A stretch of 64,000 nt of DNA from DASUPK01 sp035456265 (GTDB lineage: Bacteria > Actinomycetota > Thermoleophilia > Solirubrobacterales > 70-9), in contig DATIDP010000149.1 in the NCBI GenBank assembly GCA_035456265.1, positions 8,005 to 72,004 of the forward strand, read 5' to 3'. The notes beneath the pieces are model-generated. The model worked only from the letters and a program-made list of their open reading frames with translations. It made no database searches and had not been told where the DNA came from. Shown here in pieces: positions 41,046 to 49,980 of the stretch. The first letter of the stretch is position 1, and each line of letters begins with the position of its first letter. The translations under genes were made by a program, and so were the position numbers.

Positions 41046-41869
41046 ATTCCCGAGCCGGTCGTGCTGGCCCCACTCGAGCCGGCCTTGTCGTCTCCGAGGA
41101 CTACGGCGACCGGATCTCCCTCCGCGGCGACCCGGACCTCGTTGTCCATCGGCTGCTGCTTCGGGATGCCGACGATTCGCGAGATCACCCCCGCGCACTC
41201 CTTGCCCTGCTGCGGATCGAACATGACCACGCTGGTCGTGAACGGCGAGTCGGTGTTGCCGACCGGGGTCGTCTTGTAGCCCTGCTGCTTCAGCGGTCCC
41301 GCGAAGGTGGCCGCCAGGCCGGGAGTCGGCGTCCCGTTGAGCACCGCGACCTTGGTCTGGCCGGGCGGACAGGGGCCCTTGTTCTTGCCGGCCGAGGGCG
41401 CGCTCGACTCGGAGCCTCCTCCGACGATCCGGGTGATGCCGAACGCGACGCCCGCCAGCACGATCAGCCCGATCGCGGCGAGCGCGGCGATCGACTTCCA
41501 GTCGCTGAGCCAGGCCGGTCGCTCGCGCCCATTGGACGGACGGCTGCGTCGCTGCTCGAAGCGCTTGCGCCGCTCGGCGGCCTGGCGGGCCAGCTCGGCC
41601 CTGCGGAAAGCCTCCGTCTCGTTCGGAGCGGTCGCCGCCGCAGCCGCAGCCGCCTCCTCGGGCTTCCTGGCCGCAACAGCGGTCGCCGTTCGCTCGGCGG
41701 GGGTGACGGTCTCGCCATCCTCCGAGCCGCCCTCGACCAGGAAGCTGGCGTTCTCACGCAGGCGGCGGATGTCGCGCGCCTGGGCGAAGTAGAGCAGCGC
41801 GACAAGGGCCAGCCCCAGGAATGAGGCGAGGCCCGCGACGGCGCCGACGTCCTTGAGAAGGCTGCTCAT
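41042..41869 (-). CDS. LytR C-terminal-domain membrane protein
   Basis: A 275-residue protein with two membrane segments (about 8-28 and 125-147). Between them lies a cytoplasmic stretch rich in Ala/Glu/Arg (AELARQAAERRKRFEQRRSR, probably coiled coil). The external LytR_C domain follows (TKVAVLNGTPTPGLAATFAG, LKQQGYKTTPVGN). LytR_C domains accompany proteins attaching polymers to the wall, but the catalytic LytR-CpsA-Psr domain is absent here. It lies between an intergenic repeat and the FlgD-Ig gene. Confidence 0.82.
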   Translation of the reverse strand: MSSLLKDVGAVAGLASFLGLALVALLYFAQARDIRRLRENASFLVEGGSEDGETVTPAERTATAVAARKPEEAAAAAAATAPNETEAFRRAELARQAAERRKRFEQRRSRPSNGRERPAWLSDWKSIAALAAIGLIVLAGVAFGITRIVGGGSESSAPSAGKNKGPCPPGQTKVAVLNGTPTPGLAATFAGPLKQQGYKTTPVGNTDSPFTTSVVMFDPQQGKECAGVISRIVGIPKQQPMDNEVRVAAEGDPVAVVLGDDKAGSSGASTTGSGI

Positions 41870-41898
41870 GGCCGGGGGAGCGCGGGATGTTACGGGCC

Positions 41899-41992
41899 AA
41901 GCGGCCGCCAGGCCGCTCCATCACGAGCGAGGGACGCAGCCACGAGCGGTTATGAGGAGCGGCCGCTCGCGGCCGCGATCTGGGCGAAGCCG
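41899..41992 (+). repeat. Intergenic repeat, copy B
   Basis: About 94 bases from AAGCGGCCGCCAGG to GGCGAAGCCG, matching copy A at 26843-26939. It can form AGCGGCC-GCCA-GGCCGCT at its left end and contains the 12-base palindrome GAGCGGCCGCTC followed by GCGGCCGC. It fills the gap between the CapD-like and LytR_C genes and is antisense to both, whereas copy A is co-oriented with its neighbours. Confidence 0.8.
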
Positions 41993-41996
41993 GGTC

Positions 41997-43892
41997 CTAC
42001 GTCGACAGCTCGTCAACCGGCAACGCGGCGGCTCGGCGCTGCGTCACCAGCTCGACGGTCTGTGCGGCGAGCTGCGCCTCGTCTCCGGAGCTGACCAGGT
42101 TCTCGAGCCTGCTGAGCGTGCCGTTGACCCATTCCGGATCGAGGGGGGCGTTGCGAACGGCCCGGACGATGCGGTCCGCGGCGGTGGGCTGCGGACGCTC
42201 GTCCGAGTTGAAGAGCTCCTCGTGAAGCTTCTCGCCCGGCCGCGCGCCGACGTACTCGATCGCGATGTCGACCTCCGGCTCGTAGCCGGCGAGACGGATC
42301 ATGTTGTGGGCGAGATCGACGATCTTCACGGGCTCCCCCATCTCGAGCACGAAGACCTCGCCGCTCGCGCCGCCGAGATCACCGGAGCGGATCACCAGCT
42401 GGACGGCCTCGGGAATGGTCATGAAGTAGCGCGTCATCTCCGGGTCGGTGACGGTGACGGGGCCGCCGCGCTCGATCTGGCTCCGGAAGATCGGCACGAC
42501 GCTGCCCGACGAGGCGAGGACGTTTCCGAAGCGAACCGTCACGAAACGCGTCTGCGGGTGCTTGCGGCCGGCCGCCTCGACGATCCACTCCGCCATCGCC
42601 TTGGAGGCGCCCATGACGGTCCGCGGGTTGACGGACTTGTCCGTCGAGACGAGCACGAACCGCTGGCAGCCCGAAGCCACCGCCGTCTCGGCCGTGACGC
42701 GCGTGGCGATCGCGTTGTTGCGGATCGCCTCCAGTGGGTTGGCCTCCATCAACGGGACGTGCTTGTAGGCGGCGGCGTGGAAGACGACGTCGGGCCGGAA
42801 GCGCTGCATCACCTCGAGCATCCGCTCGGGCTCCTTGCAGTCGGCGAGCACGGACTCGATCCGCGTGAAGTGGCGCTCCTCGATCATCTCCCGGTCGATC
42901 CGGAAGAGGTTGTCCTCGGCGTGGTCGAGGACGACGAGCAGCCTCGGCCGCACCCGTGCGATCTGGCGGACCAGCTCCGAGCCGATCGAGCCCCCCGCGC
43001 CCGTGACCAGCACGACCTTGTCCTGCATGTAGGCGCCGACCCGGTCGAGCTCCATCTTCACCGGCTCGCGGCCGAGCACGTCCTCGACCTGGACCTCGCG
43101 AAGCTGCCTGGTCAGCTGCACTCCACCTCGGAGGAGCTCGAAGACGGTCGGCAGGGTCCGCACCGGGACGTCCCGCTCCCGGCACGCGGTGACGACGCGG
43201 CCGCGCAGCTCGCCGGGAGCGGACGGGATCGCGATGATCACCTCGTCGGGGTGGAACTCGTCGAGGATGTCCCCGACCTCCTCGGTGGTCCCGACGACGT
43301 TGATGCCGTGCAGCCGCATGCCCCGCTTCCGCGGGTCGTCGTCGAGGAAGCCGATCGCCTTGGAGCCCAAGTTCGGGTTGAGCTGCAGCTCGCGCGCCAC
43401 CATCTGCCCGCCCGACCCGGCACCTACCACGAGCACCCGCCGGGCGCCGCGAACATCGCGGCGGGCGACGCGCTCGACCAGGATCATCCGCGCGAGCAGC
43501 CTGGCGCCCCCGACCAGGAAGACCGTGAGCAGGAAGTCGGAGACGACGACCGAGCGCGGGATCTGGTCGTCGAACGGCTTCAGCAGCAGGAAGGTGATCG
43601 CCAGGATCGCCGTCGAGATCGCGCAGGCGCGGAGAACGGACACCATGTCCGGCAGGCGGAAGTAGCGCCACCACTTCTCATAGAGGCCGGAGACGTAGAA
43701 GACGATCAGCTGACCGAGGACCACGAAGCCGATCGAGTTGGCCAGCATGTGGTCGTAGCGCTCCGGGATCCCGCCCGAGGCATCGAGGAACCGCAACCTG
43801 AAGGCCAGGTAGTAGGCGACCGCCACGAGGACTGCATCGGCGGCGATCTGGATCAGTCTGTGACGCCAGACGGGGTGCTTGAGCCGGTCCAC
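41997..43892 (-). CDS. CapD/PglF-like membrane nucleotide-sugar 4,6-dehydratase
   Basis: The 631-residue protein has four N-terminal membrane segments (about 15-125), a cytoplasmic nucleotide-binding region (VLVVGAGSGGQMVARELQ), and a C-terminal short-chain dehydrogenase domain. That domain has VTGAGGSIGSELVRQI and LVSTDKSVNPRTVMGASK, where Met replaces the usual Tyr before the catalytic Lys, as in PglF/CapD dehydratases. A likely product is UDP-4-keto-6-deoxy-GlcNAc, a precursor of amino-deoxy sugars. The start is GTG, nine bases after TAGACT. Confidence 0.9.
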   Translation of the reverse strand: MDRLKHPVWRHRLIQIAADAVLVAVAYYLAFRLRFLDASGGIPERYDHMLANSIGFVVLGQLIVFYVSGLYEKWWRYFRLPDMVSVLRACAISTAILAITFLLLKPFDDQIPRSVVVSDFLLTVFLVGGARLLARMILVERVARRDVRGARRVLVVGAGSGGQMVARELQLNPNLGSKAIGFLDDDPRKRGMRLHGINVVGTTEEVGDILDEFHPDEVIIAIPSAPGELRGRVVTACRERDVPVRTLPTVFELLRGGVQLTRQLREVQVEDVLGREPVKMELDRVGAYMQDKVVLVTGAGGSIGSELVRQIARVRPRLLVVLDHAEDNLFRIDREMIEERHFTRIESVLADCKEPERMLEVMQRFRPDVVFHAAAYKHVPLMEANPLEAIRNNAIATRVTAETAVASGCQRFVLVSTDKSVNPRTVMGASKAMAEWIVEAAGRKHPQTRFVTVRFGNVLASSGSVVPIFRSQIERGGPVTVTDPEMTRYFMTIPEAVQLVIRSGDLGGASGEVFVLEMGEPVKIVDLAHNMIRLAGYEPEVDIAIEYVGARPGEKLHEELFNSDERPQPTAADRIVRAVRNAPLDPEWVNGTLSRLENLVSSGDEAQLAAQTVELVTQRRAAALPVDELST

Positions 43893-43901
43893 GCCGAGGC
43901 G

Positions 43902-43907
43902 AGTCTA
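43902..43907 (-). promoter_or_regulatory. -10 box TAGACT, leaderless type, for the CapD-like gene
   Basis: TAGACT on the minus strand is nine bases before the GTG at 43892. Confidence 0.45.
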
Positions 43908-43986
43908 GTCCCCCCTCCCGGGAGATTGGGCAGCCCACCGTTCAGTGTTTCTTTGGTCAGGGGCCCCTTGCGTGGGTGACAGCCCC

Positions 43987-43992
43987 TACCAT
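43987..43992 (+). promoter_or_regulatory. -10 box TACCAT, leaderless type, for the DedA-uppP-purM run
   Basis: TACCAT is nine bases before the GTG at 44002; no ribosome binding site is seen. Confidence 0.4.
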
Positions 43993-44001
43993 GCCGCCCC
44001 T

Positions 44002-44673
44002 GTGACGAGCCTCGAACTCCCCTTCGTGACCGCGGCGGTGACCGACAAGCTTGTCGACTTCGCCACGAACGTCATCGGCGATTTGGGCTACGCCGGCGTC
44101 TTCGTGCTGATGACGCTCGAGAGCGCGCTGATCCCGATCCCGAGCGAGGCGACGATGCTGTTCGCCGGCTTCAAGGTGGACGACGGCACCTTCACCCTGT
44201 TCGGAATCGTCGCCGCCGGTGTGCTTGGCAACCTCGTGGGATCATGGATCGCGTACGCGATCGGCTACTACGGCCGTCTGGAGCTGGTCGAACGGCACCG
44301 GATCTTCCACGCGAACCGTCGCTACCTCGACTGGGCGGACGACTGGTTCAACCGCCACGGCGACGCCACGGTCTTCTTCTCGCGCATGCTGCCGGTGATC
44401 CGGACCTTCATCTCGCTTCCCGCCGGGGTGGCGAGAATGCCGTTCTGGCGATTCAGCGTCCTGACCCTGCTGGGCTGCATCCCCTGGGTCTTCGCGCTCG
44501 GGTTCCTCGGCAAGCTCGCCGGGAGCAAATGGGATGACTGGAAGGACAGGCTGCACTACCTCGACTACGTGGTCCTCGCAGCAATCGTGGCGCTGATCGC
44601 CTACGCGATCTGGAAGCGCAGGCGGGACCGTGCGCGTCCCGCGACGGACGCCGAGGAGCAGCCGGCTTCGTGA
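44002..44673 (+). CDS. DedA-family membrane protein
   Basis: The 223 residues show the DedA pattern: ESALIPIPSEATMLFAGF near the first re-entrant segment, LGNLVGSWIAYAIGYYGRL, RHGDATVFFSRMLPVIRTFISLPAGVARM and a closing hydrophobic segment. DedA proteins are linked to lipid (including undecaprenyl phosphate) transport across the membrane. The next gene is an undecaprenyl pyrophosphate phosphatase joined by a four-base overlap, which supports a carrier-lipid recycling role. GTG 44002 is the assumed start. Confidence 0.9.
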   Translation: MTSLELPFVTAAVTDKLVDFATNVIGDLGYAGVFVLMTLESALIPIPSEATMLFAGFKVDDGTFTLFGIVAAGVLGNLVGSWIAYAIGYYGRLELVERHRIFHANRRYLDWADDWFNRHGDATVFFSRMLPVIRTFISLPAGVARMPFWRFSVLTLLGCIPWVFALGFLGKLAGSKWDDWKDRLHYLDYVVLAAIVALIAYAIWKRRRDRARPATDAEEQPAS

Positions 44674-45598
44674 GACCGTCGAGGGCGATCGTCCTCGGCG
44701 CGGTCCAGGGACCGACCGAGCTCCTCCCGGTCTCGAGCTCCGCCCACCTCACCCTCATCCCCTGGTTTCTCGGCTGGCGCCGTGAGGACGGCGACGCCGA
44801 GATCGAGAAGACCTTCGGCGTGGCCCTGCACGCCGGCGCCGCGGCCGCCCTGCTCGTGAGCCAGCGCCAGGTGATCTTCGAGGAGCTGCGCTCCTTCGAC
44901 ACCCGCAGGGCCGCCGTGCTCGGCCTCTCCTTCCTGCCGCCGGCCCTGTTCGGGGTCCTATTCGAGCGGCTGATCGAGCGCCGTCTGGGCGGGCCCGTCC
45001 CAACGGCGGCGGGCCTGCTGGTGGGAGCCGGGGCGATGGTCGCCGCCGACCGCACACCGCAGGAGCGGGACCGCGGTCAGGCGACCCCCGCCGACGGCCT
45101 CGCGCTCGGCTTTGCTCAGGCGGCCGCACTCGCCCCGGGCATCTCCCGCAACGGCGCCACGCTCAGCGTCGCACGCTGGCGCGGCTTCACGCGCCAGCAC
45201 GCCAACATGCTCTCCCGTACCGTCGCCCTGCCTGTGATCGTCGGCGCGGGCCTGCTCAAGGGCGCGCGGCTGCGACGGCGCGGGCTGCCGCCCGGACAGG
45301 GCTCGGCGTTCGCCGCCGGGACCGCCGCCTCATTCGCCTCGACCCTGGCCTCCCAGGCGCTGATCCGGGTGATCGAGCGCGACAGCGCGCTCTGGCCCTA
45401 CGCCGCCTACCGGGCCGGCCTCGCCGGGGTGGTCCTGGGCAGGCTCTGGCGACGTTCTCGGAAGAGGAAGGCCGAGCTGCGGAGGTTCGGGCAGCCGGTG
45501 AGCTTCGTCGAGGGCAACGGCCGTCCAGCCGCTCGGAACAGCGCCCCGACGCGGTCCCCCGGCTCGGGCACGGCCTCAGCCTCCCGTGGGGAGTCCCC

Positions 45599-45602
<4 letters not shown>
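44670..45602 (+). CDS. uppP: Undecaprenyl-diphosphatase (BacA/UppP type)
   Basis: UppP removes a phosphate from undecaprenyl pyrophosphate, recycling the carrier lipid. Both family motifs are present: GPTELLPVSSSAH (14-26, with Glu17) and PGISRNGATLS. The 310-residue protein is longer than usual, with an Arg/Ser/Pro-rich cytoplasmic-looking tail of about 45 residues. GTG 44670 overlaps the DedA stop (GTGA), and its own stop overlaps the purM start. The product feeds both the peptidoglycan and exopolysaccharide pathways in this window. Confidence 0.93.
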
Positions 45603-46597
<995 letters not shown>

Positions 46598-46604
46598 CCG
46601 CGGA

Positions 46605-47456
46605 TCAGGCCCGCTCCCAGACGGTGCCGGTGAGCGCCGGCACCGGCTTCAGCTTCCAGTCCCGCGCCAGCGCCCAGAGCTCCGCCTCGATCACCGGCGC
46701 CGGCCTCTGGGCGAGCACCTCGAGCTCCCTGCTGGCGCAGCGTCGAAAGCGCGCGATGGCCTCCAGTGGCTCGAGCGGGCCCTCGTTGGCCGGCTTCGCT
46801 CCGGCCGCCAGGGCCGCGGCGCGCAGCTTCTCGGGATCCAGGGAGTCGGAGCCCCAGACGCCGTGGCGGGATCCGCCCGCGGAGAGGATCAGCGCGGAGG
46901 GGAAACTGATCCTCTCCCTGCCCTTGCTGCTGCGGTGGATCGCATCAGCCTCCCGCGCCTCCTGAGGCGGGTCGCGGACCTCCTCCAGATCGGCCCCGAA
47001 GGCCTCGGTGATCGCATGGGAGCGCAGGTCGACCTCGAACCGCGAGCGGTCGATCCCGGCGCGGCCGGCGGCGTCGATCAGCGCATCGGCGTGGTCGAGC
47101 TTCCGCCGCTCGAACATGATCCCCTCGCGCAGTGTCCGCAGATACCGGTAGCCGGCCTGCCACCCCTGCTCCTCGGCAGCCTTGACGGCCTGGCAGGCCG
47201 GGTAGGTCGAGGCGAGGGGATTCTGCGTCCAGATCCGCGGGTCGCACGGCATGCCGCCCTCCGCCGCGTCCTCGAGCCATTGAGAGACGACATCGAGGAG
47301 ATCCGCATTCTCGTAACTCCGAGTCAGGCCGCCCATCACCCAGGCGAAACCGAGCTCTCCCTCAAACTCCCACATGAGCCGCCTGATCGCGGGCTCGGCC
47401 GCCCAGGACCAGGGACAGGCGGGATCGGTGTAGAAGCGGAGCTGGACAGTCATCAT
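46605..47456 (-). CDS. DsbA-family (FrnE-like) thioredoxin-fold protein
   Basis: The 283 residues start QLRFYTDPACPWSWAAEPAIRR, a thioredoxin-fold start with CPWS instead of CPWC, so only one active-site cysteine remains. The alpha-helical insert includes ASTYPACQAVKAAEEQGW. There is no signal peptide, so it acts in the cytoplasm. FrnE-like and 2-hydroxychromene isomerase-like proteins share this form; activity may be isomerase or glutathione/mycothiol-type rather than disulfide exchange. It is convergent with purM. Confidence 0.82.
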   Translation of the reverse strand: MMTVQLRFYTDPACPWSWAAEPAIRRLMWEFEGELGFAWVMGGLTRSYENADLLDVVSQWLEDAAEGGMPCDPRIWTQNPLASTYPACQAVKAAEEQGWQAGYRYLRTLREGIMFERRKLDHADALIDAAGRAGIDRSRFEVDLRSHAITEAFGADLEEVRDPPQEAREADAIHRSSKGRERISFPSALILSAGGSRHGVWGSDSLDPEKLRAAALAAGAKPANEGPLEPLEAIARFRRCASRELEVLAQRPAPVIEAELWALARDWKLKPVPALTGTVWERA

Positions 47457-47507
47457 TCCGGTAGGGCGCTCGCAGCGGGGGCCCGGTCCCGGGCGAAAAT
47501 ACAGCCG

Positions 47508-47537
47508 ATGGACTCATCAAAGCTTTGGAACGCTTGA
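47508..47537 (+). other. Nine-codon upstream ORF overlapping the kinase start
   Basis: ATG 47508 begins MDSSKLWNA and stops at TGA 47535-47537. The stop overlaps TTG 47534, the preferred kinase start, as TTGA. It could couple kinase translation to a leader peptide. It may also be chance, since it is very short. Confidence 0.35.
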
Positions 47538-49018
47538 GCTCAACAGTGCTCTCGGGCCGCTACCGGCTCGAGTCGAAGCTGGGCTCAGGCGGGATGTCGA
47601 CCGTCTACCTCGCCATGGACGAGGTCCTCGATCGGCCGGTCGCAGTCAAGCTGCTGCATCGCGAGATCTCCGAGGAGGCCGATCAACTCGAGCGCTTCCG
47701 GCGCGAGGCGAGGGCGGCGGCGCGGCTCTCCCATCCGAACCTGGTGGGTGTGATCGACGCCGGCGAGGACGACGGCCGCCCCTACATCGTCTTCGAGTAC
47801 ATCGAGGGCCGCACGCTGAAGCGGCGCATACAGGAGGAGGGCCGGCTGCCGGTGGACGAGGCCGTGGCCTACGCGATCGAGATCGGTCGCGGGCTCACCG
47901 CCGCGCATGCCCGCAAGCTCGTCCATCGCGACGTGAAGCCGCAGAACGTCCTCATCGACCCCGACGGCCGGGCGAAGGTGACCGATTTCGGCATCGCCCG
48001 CTCGCTCGAGCAGCAGGGGATGACGGCGACAGGCAGGGTGCTCGGGACCACCGACTACGTCTCACCCGAGCAGGCCATGGGCGAGGACGTCGACGAGCGC
48101 TCGGACGTCTATTCGCTCGGGGTGGTCCTCTACGAGATGCTCACCGGCGACGTTCCCTTCAGGGCGGAGACCCAGGTCGGCGTGGCGATGAAGCACGTCA
48201 ACGAGCCCATGCCCGACGTCCAGGCCAAGCGACCCGAGGTCTCGGCCGCCGTTGCGGCGGTCGTGGACCGCTCGACTACCAAGGACCCACGTGACCGCTA
48301 CGCCACCGTCGCGGAGATGGTGCGGGACCTCGAGCAGACCCTCGAGGTCGAGGCGGCGCGGCGCGGTGGGACGAGCGGGGAGGCGACCAGCGTGCTGGAC
48401 TCGGTCCCGGCCGAGCGGCGCCGGCTCGGCCGGCGGCGTCGGATATCGGGACCGGGCATCGCCCTCGCCATCGTGATCATCGCCCTGGGCGCGGCCGCGG
48501 TGATCTTCGCCACGCGACTCGACCTGGGTGACAACGGCAGCCCCGCCCCGAGCGGGACCTCGGAGGTGAGACTGTCGAACGCCGCGGCCAGCGAGTTCGA
48601 TCCCGAGGGCGACGGGCAGGAGACCGGGACCGAGGAGCAGGCGATCGACGGCAACCCGACCGGGACGGCGTGGTCGAGCGAGCACTACGACACCCCGGAC
48701 TTCGGCGGCCTCAAGGACGGCGTCGGCCTGGCGATCGACGCGGGGTCCTCCGTGCCCGCGAAGCAGCTGGTGATCCGGGCGCTCACGCCCGGCTACGACG
48801 CAGCGATCTATGAGGTCAACACCTCACCGCCGAGCGACCTCCCGGGCTGGGGGCGGCCGGTGGCGAACGTTCGGGACGGGGGCGAGACGGAGAGGGTGGC
48901 GCTGCCGGGCAAGCCGGCCAAGTCGTTCCTGATCTGGATCACCAAGGCGCCGCAGGCCCAGGACGACCCGAGCCGCTACCAGATGGAGATCTCGGACGTC
49001 CAGCTCTTCAAGACCTAG
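47534..49018 (+). CDS. Ser/Thr protein kinase with an extracellular discoidin-like domain
   Basis: The 494-residue protein has a Hanks kinase domain (about 8-270) with LGSGGMSTVYLA, Lys39, HRDVKPQN (catalytic Asp133), DFG (151-153) and the activation loop TATGRVLGTTDYVSPEQ. A basic juxtamembrane part is followed by one membrane segment (about 306-326). An external domain of about 150 residues follows (NAAASEFDPEGDGQETGT, LVIRALTPGYDAAIYEV, ISDVQLF) that looks like a discoidin/CBM-type jelly-roll, similar in kind to the outer domain known for MviN. TTG 47534 is preferred; TTG 47525 is possible. Its stop shares CTAG with ddl. Confidence 0.88.
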   Translation: MSSTVLSGRYRLESKLGSGGMSTVYLAMDEVLDRPVAVKLLHREISEEADQLERFRREARAAARLSHPNLVGVIDAGEDDGRPYIVFEYIEGRTLKRRIQEEGRLPVDEAVAYAIEIGRGLTAAHARKLVHRDVKPQNVLIDPDGRAKVTDFGIARSLEQQGMTATGRVLGTTDYVSPEQAMGEDVDERSDVYSLGVVLYEMLTGDVPFRAETQVGVAMKHVNEPMPDVQAKRPEVSAAVAAVVDRSTTKDPRDRYATVAEMVRDLEQTLEVEAARRGGTSGEATSVLDSVPAERRRLGRRRRISGPGIALAIVIIALGAAAVIFATRLDLGDNGSPAPSGTSEVRLSNAAASEFDPEGDGQETGTEEQAIDGNPTGTAWSSEHYDTPDFGGLKDGVGLAIDAGSSVPAKQLVIRALTPGYDAAIYEVNTSPPSDLPGWGRPVANVRDGGETERVALPGKPAKSFLIWITKAPQAQDDPSRYQMEISDVQLFKT

Positions 49019-49980
49019 AGCTCGAAGCTCCTCGCCCGCTCGTAGCGCTCGATCGCCAGCTCGACCAGGCGATCGCAGAGCTCCGGGTACGCGATCCCGT
49101 CGGCCTCGAAGAGCTTGCCGTAGACGCTCGTCTCGGTGAAGCCGGGGATCGTGTTGAGCTCGTTGACGAGGACCTGATCGCCGTCCACGAAGAAGTCGCA
49201 GCGGGCGAGCCCGCTGCAGCCGCAGAGGGTGAAGACGCGGCGGGCGAGCTCCCTGACCCGCTCCCGGGCGCTCTCCGGGATCTCGGCGGGGACCCGCAGC
49301 TCCATGCCGCCCTCCGCGTACTTCGCCTCGTAGTCGTACCAATCGGACGCCTTGGTGACGATCTCGCCGGGCTGCGAGGCGATCGGGTCCTCGTTGCCCA
49401 GCAGCGAGCACTCGACCTCGCTCCCCGGCGCCGGCGCCTCGACGATCACCCTCGGGTCGTGACGGCGCGCCTGCTCCACGGCGCGGTCGAGCTCCTCCTC
49501 CCCCGACGCCGGCGTGATGCCGACGCTCGAGCCGAGCCTCGCCGGTTTCACCCAGAGGGGCTGCCCGAACGCCGCGGCGATCTCCCGCCAGCCCTGCTCC
49601 CCCGCGCGGCAGTAGTCGACCTGCGGGATGCCGTGCTGGGAGAGCAGATCCTTGAAGACGAGCTTGTCAATGCAGATCGCCGAGGACTCGACGTCGGAGC
49701 CGGCGTAGGGGACGTCGAGCACCTCGAGCAGCCCCTGCACGCTGCCGTCCTCCCCGCCTGGGCCGTGCAGGACCGGGAAGACCGCATCGCAACCCAGCAG
49801 GCCCGCCCCGGGCTCGAACTCGATCCTCTCGCCGCCGGCGCTCCAGCGGCCGTCGCGGCCGATCGTCACCTCGAGCGTCTCGTGGCCGGCTTCGCGCAAG
49901 CCCGCGGCCACCGACGCTGCCGAGCGCAGCGAGACCTGGTGCTCGCTCGAGATCCCGCCGCCGAGGACGGCGACCCTCAT
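49015..49980 (-). CDS. ddl: D-alanine--D-alanine ligase
   Basis: Ddl joins two D-Ala for the peptidoglycan stem peptide using ATP. The 321-residue protein has GGGISSEHQVSLRSA, FPVLHGPGGEDGSVQGLLE, PYAGSDVESSAICIDK, LWVKPARLGSSVGI, and the catalytic/metal region CDFFVDGDQVLVNELNTIPGFTETS. ATG 49980 overlaps the PASTA-kinase stop (ATGA). Placement as the last gene of the kinase/cell-wall operon is unusual; Ddl proteins are known kinase substrates in some Gram-positives, which makes direct regulation plausible. Confidence 0.95.
   Translation of the reverse strand: MRVAVLGGGISSEHQVSLRSAASVAAGLREAGHETLEVTIGRDGRWSAGGERIEFEPGAGLLGCDAVFPVLHGPGGEDGSVQGLLEVLDVPYAGSDVESSAICIDKLVFKDLLSQHGIPQVDYCRAGEQGWREIAAAFGQPLWVKPARLGSSVGITPASGEEELDRAVEQARRHDPRVIVEAPAPGSEVECSLLGNEDPIASQPGEIVTKASDWYDYEAKYAEGGMELRVPAEIPESARERVRELARRVFTLCGCSGLARCDFFVDGDQVLVNELNTIPGFTETSVYGKLFEADGIAYPELCDRLVELAIERYERARSFEL

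Noticed and set aside
28204..43892. Exopolysaccharide island as a recent horizontal acquisition
   Set aside because: Base composition, overlap style and -10 boxes match the rest of the window, and no transposase or flanking repeat pair was found. The 95-bp repeat has only one copy inside.
46605..47456. DsbA-like protein as a disulfide oxidase
   Set aside because: The active site is CPWS with a single cysteine and there is no signal peptide.
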